NCBI RefSeq assembly: GCF_000027225.1
Contig: NC_013892.1
Span: 1,922,001 to 1,986,000, forward strand
Direction of reading: 5' to 3'
Source: Xenorhabdus bovienii SS-2004
GTDB taxonomy: Bacteria; Pseudomonadota; Gammaproteobacteria; Enterobacterales; Enterobacteriaceae
DNA: 64,000 bases
Below are positions 44,292 to 56,191 of the stretch, one piece after another (the first letter of the stretch is position 1; every line of letters starts with the position of its first letter). The translations under genes and the position numbers were made by a program. Under the pieces are notes generated by a model that worked only from the letters and a program-made list of their open reading frames with translations, had not been told where the DNA came from and did not search any database.

Positions 44292-47200
44292 CGGCAGGGG
44301 TTGACAGTCAAGGCAAACTGATTCAATCGGGTAGTCTGGCTATCCGCAGTAACGGTAAGCTCACCAACCGGGGGGTGATCACCGCTTCGGATGATGTAAT
44401 CCTCCAAAATCAGGGGGATTTAACCAACCAAGGGGATATCACCGTAGGTCAGGACGTCACGATCAAAACCCGTGATCACTTTGACAACCAAGGCCGGATA
44501 TTGGCCGGGCGTCATCTTGACAGCCAAAGTGCCTCGTTGCACAGCGGGACAGACAGTGTCCTGTCCGCAGGCGTTGATAAATACGGCAAACTGACCCAAA
44601 ACGGCAATCTGACACTGAAAGCCCGTGAAGCAGCACAACTGTATGGTCAGAATCTGGCCCATGACAATTTATCTGTCGACGCAAAAAATATCGCCCTTCA
44701 GGGCAGCCAAACGGCCGCCGGTAACCTGCAACTGACGTCCGGTACGCAATTAAACTTACAGGACGCGAAAGTCCGTGCCCGCCAAAATCTGACGTTATCT
44801 GCACCCGAACTGATTGATAACCAACGCGGTGAATTGGAGGCGGAAACGCTGTCCCTCACCAGCCGAAAGCTGAAGAATAATCAGGGTAAGATCACCCAAA
44901 CCGGACAGTTATCGTTGGTACTTGATCATCACGCCGGCATTGACAACACCGAAGGGGTGATTGCGTCCAGCGGGCAGGATTTGATGCTCAGGGCCAGTAC
45001 TCTCACGAGTGAAAAAGGCGTATTGACCCATGCCGGAACGGGGGTGATGTCCATTGATACGCAACAGTTTCAGGGTAAGAAAAGTCGCCTGATCTCTGAC
45101 GGTGAACTTAAGCTGACGGGAGGGAATTATCATTTGGTTAAGAGCCGGACATCCGCACAGCAGATCACGGCGCATATCCAGTCACTTGACCATCGCTTGG
45201 GTGACATGACCCAGCACGGAAAACGTTCACTGACGCTCGATGTCCAGCAAGAGCTGGATAACGGCAGTGGCACCATTGCTGCCAACGGCACGGTGGAAAT
45301 CACGGCTGACAGACTGAATAACAATACGCTGACGGAAAACCAGCTTAATAACGATAAAGATCAACAGAACAAAGGGGTTTTGGATAAAGCCGAACTGAAT
45401 AACCAGCCGGGTAAAATCATTGCCGCTGAAGACGGTCATCTTCAGGTGACCGTGAAAAATCCGCTGAACAATCAGGCCGGGCAATTACTGGCCTCGAAAA
45501 GTCTGGTCGTTTCGGCCTCAGCGATAGATAACCGGCAGGGGAAGATAACGTCTTCTGGCGGGGATATTACCCTGACAACCGGGCAACTGGACAATCTCTC
45601 GGGCAAAATCGCCGGACAGCACCATCTGCAACTGAACACACAAAGTATCAACAACGAAAAAGGTCACATGAGTGCGGATACGGTGGATATCAACACGCAT
45701 CAACAAGGGCTGAATAATACCGCAGGGCTGATTGTGGCTGAGCGCAATATGATCCTGCGTACCGGCGAATTACTGAACCGGCAGGGGTCGGTACGCAGCG
45801 GACAGGATCTGACCCTCAATACCCACGGCAATCAGCTGGATAACCGGGACAGTGGCCTGCAAGGGGGCTTGTTCAGTCAGGGCGCGATGCACCTGAATAC
45901 TGGCTATCTGAATAACCAGTCCGGTCATATTGAAAGCCGCGAAAGCCTCTCTGTCACCGGGAAAAATGTTGCCAACCAACAAGGCCAGATACTGGGCGGA
46001 AAGGGAACGCGCCTCACCGTGGCCGATCTGAACAACGATCAGGGTTTGCTGCAAAGTGGCGGCAAGCTGACACTCAAAACGACAGCCTTGAGTAACCGCC
46101 AGAATCGCGACAAGCAAGGTATAACCAGTAAGCAGGCACTGGAACTGGAGACGGGCACCCTGAATAACGAAAACGGGGTGATTATCTCGGCGGACAGTCT
46201 GCATATTCAGGTTAATGCCGCCGGCGTGAATAACCAACAGGGGTTACTGGCGGCACACACCATGCTCACGCTGGTCGGTCTGGGACTCAGTAACCAATCC
46301 GGCCGTATTCAATCCCATCAGGCTTTATGGGTTGATACGCAAGGGCAGACACTCAATAACACCGGTGGCGTGATTGACAGTCAGGATGCGCTGGACGTTC
46401 GCAGCGGCGATCTGCTCAACCAGAACGGCACACTGCATGGCAAGTCCGCCGTGACATTAACGGCCAAACATCTGGATAACCGGCATCAGGGCAAGATCCT
46501 GAGTGAAAACGGACTGGTTATTGAGGCGGATGACCTCTCGAATGAACAGGGCCGGATGCTGGCGCTGGGTGATTTTCAGGCGAAGGTCAAAAATCATATT
46601 GATAACAAGGCGGGATTGATACGCAGTGGGGGTGATCTCCGTTTAAACGCGCAGCACCTCAGCAACCAGGCGACCCGACAACAGGATAAAGGCATTGACG
46701 GCAGAAATATCGTGGTTACGGCGGAGACACTGCACAACAGGCAGGGGCAACTGACCGCCACTGAAAATGCGGATTTGACGCTGTCTTCAAGACTCGACAA
46801 CACGCAGGGGCTGTTACAGGCCAACCAGAAATTGACAGCACAGGGTCAAACACTGGCGGTCACGAATACCGGGGGGGATATCAAAACCGGGCAAGCGCTG
46901 GGGATGGAAGCGGACTCACTGACGGGGGACGGTAAGCTGCGTTCGCTGGGCGATATGACGCTGACCCTGCTTAAGGACTTTACCCATACCGGTGAAACGA
47001 TTGCCAATGGCCGTCTGGTGCTGGATAGCCGGGGTGACATCATCAATAACAGCCTGATCAGTGCAGGCACTCTGGAAGGCCGTGCAGCCAATCTGACCAA
47101 CGAGGTGACCGGGAAGATTCTGGCTAATCATCATCAATGGACCATTAAGGACAACCTCAACAACACCGGGTTGTTAGATGGTGCACAAACCTACCTGAAA

Positions 47201-50200
47201 GCCGCCCATTTGACCAATCAGGGAACCGGCCGCATTTACGGTGATCATATCGCGATTGAGGCGGTCAGTCTGGATAATCTGGCTGAAAATAATAAATCTG
47301 CTGTGATTGCTGCCCGTAATCGTCTTGATATCGGCACAGATGAACTCAATAACAAAACCCACAGCCTGATCTACAGTGACGGTGATTTATCTATTGGTGG
47401 GCAGCTCGACAGCCAGCGACACGCCAGCGGCCAAGGGAAAACCCTCAACAACCACAGTGCCAGTATTGAAGCCACGGGCGATATGAGGCTGGCGATGGCG
47501 AACATCAATAACCTCAACGACCATTTTGAGACTGAACTCCGGCCAATCTCGCAGGAATCCGTTGAGGAATATCAGGTTTGGGGGCAACGTTATAATGTCA
47601 AAAATCACAAGATCACTATCGACAATGATGAGGTTGATCACGCCTGTATTGATAATATAGGGTGTGAGGATGAATTTCAGATTTATAAATACACGAGAAC
47701 GACAGAGGAATCCCGTGTAAAAACGACTGATCCGGCAAAAATTCTGGCAGGGAAAAACCTAACCGTTGATACCACGGTGCTGACGAACGATAAAAGTCAG
47801 GTGGTAGCGGGAGGATTACTGACGGTGACGGGCGGGCAAATCAATAATACGGATGTACAGGGTGAACGGCAGACTACCGATAAGGGGCATATCGAGTATT
47901 TCTGGCGTATCAATAAAAAAGGCAGTGATGATCAGGGTTGGGATTCAGACAAATATGAACCCCCTACGGAAATTCAGGCGATTACCCTGAAACCCAGTAC
48001 CGTACAGGCACAGCAGAACCGTGTCGTGCTGAAGGGTCAGCGCCCTGGTGCCTATCAGGGCGCTGACATACAAATTACGCCGGTGAACAACGGTCAAATT
48101 GATGCCGGTTTTGCCAGTAGTGAAGCCAGCATCCCCGAAATTGCCCAGAGGCCGGGGCAGCGCCTAGAGGTCGTGAGCCAGCAGCCTGCGGCAATCGGTG
48201 AAAAACCGTCGGTGATCCGCACGGAAGTGCCGAATTACCGTTTGCCGGACAACAGTCTGTTTAAATTGAACCTGCCTGCGGAAATAAAGCCACACCCAGC
48301 AAACAGTCAGTTAAAACCGTATCCGGTACAGGGTAATGATCTACTCAAGTCGCCCCCGGATAATCACCCTCCGGCCCCCGACAATAGCGTGTTGATTGAA
48401 ACCGACCCGCAGTTTACCCAGCTTAAAAAATGGCTGGGTACGGATTATATGCAGCAGTCGATGCTGAGTGATCATAATAACATGCATAAACGTTTGGGTG
48501 GCGGTTTCTATGAACAACGCCTGATACGTGAGCAGATTATCAACCTGACGGGCAAACGCTATCTGCCGGGACACCAGAATGATGAAGAGCAGTTTAAGTC
48601 ACTGATGAATGCAGGCCTGCGTGCCCGGAAAGCCTTTGATTTGGCTCCGGGGATCGCACTCAGTGCGGAACAGATGTCGACGCTCACTGAAGACATGGTG
48701 TGGTTGGTCAATATTCCGGTCACGTTACCGGATGGCCGTCAACAAACCGTACTGGTCCCCCAGGTCTATGTGCGCACTCAGGCCGGATCGCTGGATGGCA
48801 GTGGTGCGTTGTTAAGTGGCAGCCAGGTTAATCTGCAATTGACGGGGGATTTACTCAATCAAGGCCGGGTTGTCGGACAGGATATTCATGTGCTGGCTGA
48901 CAATATCCGTAATCAGGGCAGCCATTTGCAAGGGGATACATTGTCCTTACAGGCGCGAACCGATATGGTCCAGCGCGGCGGCACGGTCAGGGCGAAAGAT
49001 TTCCTGGCTATTCAGGCGGGCAACAACATTGATATCGCCAGTACCACGCGTTCTGGCGAAAATCAGGCAGGCAATGGCCGTTTCAGCTCCACCTATGTAG
49101 ATAACGTGGCGGGTATTTATGTGCAAGGTGCTGATGGCAAACTACACCTTCAGGCAGGTAACGACATCAGCCTGTCAGCGGCGCAACTCGCTACGCAGGG
49201 GAAAAACAGCGACATCCGGTTGGCGGCGGGGCGGAATATTCAGCTCGGTTCGGTCAAAACAGCCCGTTATGAACATACGGCAATCGGCGATGACCACCGT
49301 ATTACCCGCAGCCAGTCGGGGGGCGTGGGTTCGGGGGTCAATAGTGCCGGACAAATTCAGGTAGCCGCAGGGCGTGATGTCAACGCGAAAGCGGCTGAGG
49401 TGACGGCGGGCAGTGCACTGCAAGTCAGTGCCGGGCGTGATGTCAATATTCTGGCCGATGAGCAACAGCAGAGCCATGATGAATATCACCGGGTGGAGGG
49501 CAGCAACAGTCTGGTATCATCAAAAACCACGATAACTCAGTATCAGTTTGACCATAAGCAGGCACTGAGCAGTACCCTGAGTGGCGATACCGTCAATGTT
49601 CAGGCCGGAAAAGACATCACCGTAGCGGGCAGCAACGTCGTGGGGACGCACGATATCACGATGAGTGCCGGTGACAACCTGACCGCCACCACGGCCAGGG
49701 AAACCCATCACGAGACTCACCGTAAAGAAGAAAAACAATCGGGGCTGATGGGCACGGGGGGGATAGGTTTTACCGTGGGGGCGGCGGAGTTTAAACAGTC
49801 CAATGACAGCGATGAGGTGCGGTATAAAGGCAGCACGGTGGGCAGCAGTGGGGGAAACGTCACCCTGACGGCCAAAAATCAGGCTATCTTGCACGGCAGT
49901 GATGTGATGGCCGGAAAAGATATCGACATTGAGGCAAAAGACGTTGCCATTACGGCGGCGAAAAACAGCCATACCTACCTGAGTAAAACTGAACAGAAAC
50001 AGTCGGGCTTTACGCTGGGGCTGTCCGGCGCGGTGGGCAGTGCGATTGACACGGCGGTGAAGACCGCGAATGAAGCCAAAGAAACGACCGGCGACAGCCG
50101 GTTGCAGGCGCTGAAAGGCACGCAGGCGGTGCTGTCCGGGGCGCAGGGTTATCAGGCGTACCAGCTCAGCGAGGCGAATTCCGCCAAAGCTGACGCCATC

Positions 50201-52376
50201 AATCAGGCCGGGGGCGATGCGAAAAAACCGAATGACACCATCGGTATTCAGCTTTCCTATGGCAGTCAGTCCGCGAAATCCGAAACCCGCCATGACGCCA
50301 GCGAATCGCAGGGCAGCAGCCTGAACGCCGGACGGGATATTCGTATCACAGCGACCGGAGATAATGTGACGGACAGCCGCGGGGATATCCGGATTGAGGG
50401 CAGTGGCCTGAAAGCCGGGCGCGATGTTGAACTGGACGCGAAACGGGATGTTGTGCTGACGTCAGCGGAAAATACCCAGACGACGCGGGGTGAAAACAGC
50501 AGCAAGGGCGGCAGCGTGGGTGTGGGGCTGACGGTGGGTCAGGGCGGCTACGGGATTAAATTCTCGGCCAGTGTCAATGCGGGCAAAGGCCATGAAAAAG
50601 GCGATGGTGTCACCCACAGCGAAACCCTGATTGATGCCGGTAATCAGGTGAACATCAAATCGGGGCAGGACACCCTGCTTAAAGGCGCGCAGGTCAGTGG
50701 CGAAAGCGTCACGGCAAACATCGGCCGCAATCTGCATCTGCAAAGTGAGCAGGACAAGGATAGCTACGACAGTAAACAGGAAAACATCAGCGCGGGGGCC
50801 AGCTTCACCTATGGTTCCATGAGTGGTTCAGCCAGCGTCAATGCCGGCCGTGACAAAATGCACAGTCAGTTTGACTCGGTCAACGAGCAGACGGGCATTT
50901 TTGCCGGTAAAGGCGGGTTTGATGTCAAGGTGGGCGAACATACCCAACTGGATGGCGCGGTGATTGCCAGTACCGCCGACAAAGACAAGAACCGTCTGGA
51001 AACAGGCACACTCGGCTTCAGTGATATTGAGAACAAGGCAGAATACCAGACTGAACACCAGAGTGTGGGCATCAGTACCGGCGGATCAATGGGGAGCCAG
51101 ATGGGCACCAATATGGCCTCCAATATGCTGGCCGGCACCCACAAGAGTGACAGTCAATCGTCAACGACTCATGCGGCTGTGGGTGACGGTACGATTATTG
51201 TGCGTGATGCGGATAAGCAAAAACAGGCTGTTTCAGACCTGAGCCGTGATACCGATAACGCCGCCAATGGTTTGAATCCGATTTTCGATAAGGAAAAAGA
51301 GCAGCAACGGCTGGCGCAGGCGATTGCCAATATCGGCACCCAGGTGTTGGATATCTACAATACGCAGGAGGCTATCACTGCGACGAAGAAAGCCACCGAA
51401 AAACTGAAAGACCGGCAAGAGCAGCAGGCGCTGAAACAGCAGGCCGAAGCTCAGTTGAAAGCGGAAGCTGAACGTAAAAATGATAGCCGTCCGGTTACCG
51501 AAGCGGACATTGCCGACCGGGCGTATAAAATCGCCTATGACACGGCGCTGACTAAACAGGGGGCGGCGATTGGCGGCAGCCAACGTCAGGCGGTTACCGC
51601 AGTAGTCACAGCGCTTCAGGGGCTCGCTGGCGGTGACATCAAAGCGGCTATTGCCAGCGGTGCCGCGCCTTATCTGGCCAATGCAGTGAAAGTGCTGACC
51701 TACGGCAATAAAAAGTATGGGCAACTGACAGCAGAAGAAAAAGCGACCAATCTGGTGGCCCATGCGATTTTGGGTGGCGTGATTGCTGAGATGAAAGGGG
51801 GCTCTGCTATGGCGGCTTCGGCGATAGCCAGTGCGCTTTACCCAGCCAAAAATCTGAGTGAATTGTCACCGGATGAGAAGGAAAAAGTCAGTAACCTGTC
51901 TACACTGGCAGGAGGGATAGCGGCAGGGCTGGCGACGGATTCAATGGCAGGTGGTGTTGCCGGTGCGCAGACCGCGAAGAACGCGGTGGAGAATAACTTC
52001 TTGGGGGATATCTCACGCGACGCACTGGAGAAAAACCGGGAAGCGCTGGGTGAGAATAAATACACTGAGAAACAGTTGCGTGAATTGCTGGCACTTGAGG
52101 CCCGTGACCAAGTTAACGATGACCTGCTGAACCAGTACCGGAAAAATCCCGCGTCCCTGACGCCAGAGCAGCAACAGCTATTCCAGCGGGAATTGCAGCA
52201 GTATGCCTATGAAACAACCCAACTGTACGGCGCTGAAATGGCGGTGCAGTTGGTTACGTTGTTGTTGAAAGAAGGGGACTCGCCGCTTATTCCGAACAAA
52301 GGCTTCCCGTATGCGGGTGGCTCGGAGGCGAAGAATGCCTGGGCGGATCGGGAAAGGCAGCAGTAGTCACACCATA

Positions 52377-53106
52377 CTAGGCTGACAACTGCCGGCCATT
52401 AGTAAATTGGGATGCGTTGACGTCACTCACGAAAGCCGCCGCAATCAGGGGACCAACACCGGGAATAGTCAGCAAGTGCCCATACCCTGCTTGCTGGCGG
52501 GAAAGTGCCGTAATTTCGTTATCCATTTCATGAATGCTGACGTTCAAATTCTGCAGATCTTCCCACAGCGTATGCAATAAACGACGCAGCACACAAGACA
52601 GAGCATTATCACCTTCTTCCAGAATATCAGGGAGGTGCTGTTGGAGTTTTTGAATCCCCACAGGCACAATGATTCCCTGCTCAGCGAGAAAGGCCCTGAT
52701 TTGATTAGCAATAGCAGTACGCTGTTCCACCATGAGCTGACGGGCACGGCGCAGTGCTTTGATATCTTGCTGTTCTACGGTTTTGATGGGAACAAAATGG
52801 AGACCGGGCCGGCAGGCCGTTTCACCGATAGCCAACGCATTATTGGCATCGTTTTTTTGATGATGGCTGAAAGCTTTTACATGCTGGGTGGGAACAATTC
52901 GGACATGATAGCCCATAGACTGCAACGTCCGTCCCCAAAAATGAGAAGTGGCACAGGCTTCCATAGCGATGAGGGTTTCAGGTGGGAAAGTCCGTAGGGT
53001 ATCAAGAAATTTTTCGGTTCGAAGCAACAGAACCGTCTTCCATCCAGACACAAACTTGAAAGACATTTTTAGCGAGGTCAATACCCACCACTTTGATCGT
53101 ACTCAT
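52377..53106 (-). pseudogene. IS110-family transposase, frameshifted and C-terminally truncated
   Basis: The true N-terminus starts at 53106 (MSTIKVVGIDLAKNVFQVCV), a DEDD-type catalytic opening. That frame stops near 53005, and reading continues in another frame (KFLDTLRTFPPETLIAMEAC, then IVPTQHVKAFSHHQKNDANN). It extends through the C-terminal HhH-like IPGVGPLIAAAFVSDV and breaks at NGRQLSA, where intact proteins continue for tens of residues. The break lies about 10 bp from the stop of the exoprotein gene, so the fragment marks a rearrangement endpoint. The frameshift sits at a short AAAAATTTC sequence, consistent with a slippage or repeat deletion. It is not functional. Confidence 0.85.
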
Positions 53107-53149
53107 AAGATGTTCTCCCGAAATTCAGTGCATCGGATAAAAGATGGCA

Positions 53150-53629
53150 CTATTTTCCACTGAAAAAGGGGGCGTCCATCACATCAACCCATCGTAAACC
53201 CATCGTACTTTTCCCCCGTTTCGCTACCCCGTCAAAAACTTTATGGCATGGAATACGAATATTATGGCAAACACGGAGATGAGTAGAATCGATAAAAGCG
53301 AGTCCTGTGGGTTTTCCTTTTAGATGGGTCAAATAGCTACAAAGAGGAACTAAAACAGAGGCAGCCATCCCGATAAAACGGGTGTAACTGAGTAAAACCG
53401 GAAAATCGTTGCGGTGGTATTGCCAAATGAGTCCCAAATAAAATGTTTTAAAACTACGGTGATTTGACATATGAAAAAAAATCAGAATGGTCATGATCTC
53501 ACTGACACTCATGCGCCCATGACGGCGGCGTTGTCTGTGTCCGTTCTCGATACACTGTTGTTCCCACTGAGGAATGAAAATACGACAAAAATCGTCGACA
53601 TCGCAAAAAAGTTCAACTAATTTATCCAT
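53150..53629 (-). pseudogene. IS982-family transposase, N-terminal part
   Basis: 159 residues beginning MDKLVELFCDVDDFCRIFIP, the usual start of IS982 transposases, followed by RRRRHGRMSVSEIMTILIFF and the first catalytic region FIDSTHLRVCHN. Family members run to about 290 residues; this one ends at MDAPFFSGK where the IS110-like sequence begins. It was probably cut by the IS110 arrival. The left end of the element should lie near 53700, but its terminal repeat was not identified. Confidence 0.85.
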
Positions 53630-53884
53630 GCCCGTTCCTTATTAGATCGTTTTTTTCTTGGTCGAAAATTCTGATCTTGGAACAGGCACTTAGTTCAATT
53701 TTTTATCCAGAATTCAGGTGAATTATGTACTCAATTTGTACACAATGGCAAGTGAACGAGTCAGCTACAACCAAAAACGAACAGGGACAAAACGAAACAA
53801 ATAAAGGCAAAAAACTTGATTAAAACAGGCAGAAAGAGATAAGATACAAACAGTTCGAAACAAACTGAAACAGAATAGTAAAAA

Positions 53885-53959
53885 GTCCCCTTAGTTAAAT
53901 GGATATAACGAGCCCCTCCTAAGGGCTAGTTGTAGGTTCGATTCCTGCAGGGGACGCCA
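53885..53959 (+). tRNA. argW: tRNA-Arg (anticodon CCT)
   Basis: A 75-base cloverleaf with encoded CCA. Acceptor stem GTCCCCT (53885-53891) pairs with AGGGGAC (53949-53955); the anticodon arm AGCCC-CTCCTAA-GGGCT gives anticodon CCT; the T arm contains GGTTCGATTCC. It closely matches Escherichia coli argW, a known integration site for phages and islands. IS982 debris lies upstream, and prophage-like DNA and IS1 copies lie downstream. Confidence 0.95.
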
Positions 53960-54083
53960 TACATGACTAAACCTACCTAAACAACCACACTTAAAACCCC
54001 AGAATATCAAGCAATCATACTAAACCCACCTAAATCGAACTAAACTGGAATAAACCCCATTGCGGGGGTATTATCGGGGGTAG
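53960..54083. other. Possible attachment-site flank of a lost integrative element
   Basis: Between the tRNA 3' end and the first IS1 copy lie short repeated motifs (CTAAACC-ACCTAAA-type, CTAAACCCACCTAAATC) and GCGGGGGTATTATCGGGGG. DNA of this look often lies between a tRNA attachment core and an integrase gene. No integrase gene is present; IS1 begins where it would be expected. Inference only. Confidence 0.4.
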
Positions 54084-54141
54084 GGTCATGTATTAAATGG
54101 TTAGTTGCTGTGATATGCTTCCGGCTTTTTAAGGATGAAGT

Positions 54142-54417
54142 ATGGCCAAAGTTGATGTCTATTGCCGTTATTGCCACAAATCAGAACAGGTCAAAGGACA
54201 TGGGAAAGGAAATGGCGGACATCCTCGTTATCGCTGTTATAGCTGCTGTAAGGTCTTTCAGTTGGCGTATACCTATCAGGCCTGCAAACCCGGCGTTAAA
54301 GAACAGATTGTCGATATCGCGATGAATAACGGGGGAATTCGTGACACCGCTCGGATCCTGAAAGTCGCCACCGCCACCGTCATGAAAACATTAAAAACCT
54401 CAGACCCCGAAACGTAA
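54142..54417 (+). CDS. insA: IS1 InsA, DNA-binding repressor
   Basis: 91 residues. InsA binds the IS1 ends and represses transposition. A zinc-finger-like four-Cys pattern (CRYCHKSEQV and YRCYSCC) occupies the first 35 residues, and a helix-turn-helix segment (DIAMNNGGIRDTARIL) follows. The ATG is preceded by AAGGATGAAGT. The reading frame is intact in this copy. Confidence 0.9.
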   Translation: MAKVDVYCRYCHKSEQVKGHGKGNGGHPRYRCYSCCKVFQLAYTYQACKPGVKEQIVDIAMNNGGIRDTARILKVATATVMKTLKTSDPET

Positions 54418-54836
54418 CGACACTTCCCCTTGCGGAATGTGGCATCCAGATTGTCTGTGAAATCGACGAGCAATGGTCGTTTGTCGGCAATAAGAAAAAC
54501 CAACGCTGGCTTTGGTATGCTTGGGAACCCCGCCTGAAGCGAATAGTGGCTCATGTTTTTGGCGATCGCAGTCGAAAAACGTTAGACAAGCTGCTTACCC
54601 TCTTATCTTCCTTTACTATTCGGTTTTACTGCACGGATGACTATGTTGTTTATGACCCACTTCCCGAGGAAGAGCACTTGACTGGAAAGGCGTTTACTCA
54701 GCGTATAGAGAGAACGAATTTAACGCATCGTACCCGAATCAAAAGGCTGAATAGAAAAACCATTGGGTATTCAAAATCGGAAGAAATGCACGATAAAGTG
54801 ATAGGAACCTTTATTGAACGTGAACATTATTTTTAA
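54142..54836 (+). CDS. insB: IS1 InsAB' transposase made by -1 frameshift
   Basis: The active IS1 transposase is a fusion formed by ribosomes slipping back one base near the end of insA. Here insA is in one frame and insB in the -1 frame. The A-rich TTAAAAAC at 54391-54398 is the likely slip site. After it the -1 frame is open through NLRPRNVTTLPLAECGIQIV, the catalytic EIDEQWSFVGNKKNQRWLWY and the end RTRIKRLNRKTIGYSKSEEM to the TAA at 54834-54836. Both parts are intact, so this copy may be active. Confidence 0.85.
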
Positions 54837-54872
54837 TACCTAATCTAATCATTTAATACATGACCCTACTTT

Positions 54873-55655
54873 GGTCATGTATTAAATGGTTAGTTGCTGT
54901 GATATGCTTCCGGCTTTTTAAGGATGAAGTATGGCCAAAGTTGATGTCTATTGCCGTTATTGCCACAAATCAGAACAGGTCAAAGGACATGGGAAAGGAA
55001 ATGGCGGACATCCTCGTTATCGCTGTTATAGCTGCTGTAAGGTCTTTCAGTTGGCGTATACCTATCAGGCCTGCAAACCCGGCGTTAAAGAACAGATTGT
55101 CGATATCGCGATGAATAAACGGGGGAATTCGTGACACCGCTCGGATCCTGAAAGTCGCCACCGCCACCGTCATGAAAACATTAAAAACCTCAGACTCCGA
55201 AACGTAACGACACTTCCCCTTGCGGAATGTGGCATCCAGATTGTCTGTGAAATCGACGAGCAATGGTCGTTTGTCGGCAATAAGAAAAACCAACGCTGGC
55301 TTTGGTATGCTTGGGAACCCCGCCTGAAGCGAATAGTGGCTCATGTTTTTGGCGATCGCAGTCGAAAAACGTTAGACAAGCTGCTTACCCTCTTATCTTC
55401 CTTTACTATTCGGTTTTACTGCACGGATGACTATGTTGTTTACGACCCACTTCCCGAGGAAGAGCACTTGACTGGAAAGGCGTTTACTCAGCGTATAGAG
55501 AGAACGAATTTAACGCATCGTACCCGAATCAAAAGGCTGAATAGAAAAACCATTGGGTATTCAAAATCGGAAGAAATGCACGATAAAGTGATAGGAACCT
55601 TTATTGAACGTGAACATTATTTTTAATACCTAATCTAATCATTTAATACATGACC
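54873..55655 (+). mobile_element. IS1-family element, copy 2 (783 bp), tandem with copy 1
   Basis: Same orientation and nearly identical sequence to copy 1, separated from it by CTACTTT. Differences noted: one extra A in the insA region (AATAAACGG against AATAACGG), CAGACTCCG against CAGACCCCG, and TTTACGACC against TTTATGACC. The right end cuts a small gene on the minus strand. No target duplication is visible. Confidence 0.93.
54931..55626 (+). pseudogene. IS1 insA-insB, copy 2, frameshifted in insA
   Basis: The extra A after GCGATGAATAA shifts insA so that it ends at MNKRGNS after 67 residues. insB downstream (from about 55187 to 55626) is intact but can no longer be reached by the normal -1 slip. 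This copy could only move with transposase supplied by another copy. Confidence 0.88.
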
Positions 55656-55856
55656 TGAATTATCGTATTTAGGTATAAGGTATATATTAGAATTCCAGTC
55701 GCTACGTCTCACTGGTTTATTCAAATACACTTGAATCACTGCCCACGGAAAAGAACCTACAGGTGCTACATCATCCACCTCAATCTTCTTCTTATATTGG
55801 TCAGGATTAAATGAGCATTTTTTACCAATATTATCCAGCTTATTAATTTTAGACAT
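55635..55856 (-). CDS. Small hypothetical protein, 3' end replaced by IS1
   Basis: 73 residues beginning MSKINKLDNIGKKCSFNPDQ. The ATG at 55856 has a good site, GAGGGATTT, just upstream, so it is a genuine gene start. The last six or seven codons (about GHVLND) lie in the inverted repeat of IS1 copy 2, so the natural C-terminus is lost. The sequence is hydrophilic and has no signal peptide or recognised domain. Position among phage leftovers suggests a prophage or cargo gene; function unknown. Confidence 0.55.
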   Translation of the reverse strand: MSKINKLDNIGKKCSFNPDQYKKKIEVDDVAPVGSFPWAVIQVYLNKPVRRSDWNSNIYLIPKYDNSGHVLND

Positions 55857-56191
55857 AAATCCCTCACTTTATTATTCGTTAAAGGTCATTTCATCTTACT
55901 GCTAAATTGCCAGTCAATATTACTTAGGATGGTTTTTTATATCAATTGAATACCGTATAGCAAAATTAATACGCATTTAAATAGGGTTGCGCATTATAAA
56001 ATCTGTCTATTAGTCGAGTACGTGATTCAGGGAGCTGTCAATTTGAAGTTTGCTGCTGATTACAAATACCCTTTATTGAATACAGGGCAATAAAAAACCC
56101 ACCTATTAAGTGGGTTAATTTATTACTTACAATTCTGGCAAGATATCAGAATTAATTAAAATACGGCTGATTTCGGACACTTTTGCAAGTT
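55857..56191. other. Intergenic region, promoter side of the truncated small gene
   Basis: AT-rich DNA with no reading frame of note. It contains the terminator of the phage antiterminator gene (56091-56116) and presumably the promoter for the small gene ending at 55856. Confidence 0.5.
56091..56116 (-). terminator. Rho-independent terminator after the phage Q gene
   Basis: On the minus strand AACCCAC-TTAATAG-GTGGGTT is followed by TTTTATT: a 7-bp stem plus T-run, about 75 bp after the stop codon of the antiterminator gene. Confidence 0.8.

Larger units (their letters stand above)
41193..52366 (+). pseudogene. TpsA/CdiA-type filamentous exoprotein, split by an ISAs1-family element
   Basis: Two exactly in-frame parts, 41193-43071 and 44292-52366. 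Removing the IS and one 10-bp repeat restores 3317 codons. Order: extended signal peptide (MNKHCYRVIFNKTRQMLMVV), TPS domain (NQYSQFDVEQRGAILNNS, NPAGITCNGCGF with a Cys pair), a long filament of haemagglutinin-type repeats (LDNQG, AGRHLDI), a middle region about 47500-48300, the conserved block near 48400-48760 (KRLGGGFYEQRLIREQ, LTEDMVWLV), more repeats, and a pre-toxin region with VENN at 51986-51997. Only about 122 residues follow VENN. No toxin domain or immunity gene is recognised before an IS110 fragment begins about 10 bp after the stop. The start at 41193 is chosen for the signal peptide, the AAGAGG site and ATGA overlap with the acyltransferase gene; an upstream ATG at 41142 lies inside that gene. 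Confidence 0.9.
54084..54865 (+). mobile_element. IS1-family element, copy 1 (782 bp)
   Basis: Terminal inverted repeats start GGTCATGTATTAAATGGTTAG on the left and GGTCATGTATTAAATGATTAG on the right (read inwards). It encodes InsA and, through a -1 frameshift, InsAB'. No direct repeat is visible: the 9 bp to the left (CGGGGGTAG) differ from those to the right. Copy 2 follows after only 7 bp. Confidence 0.93.
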
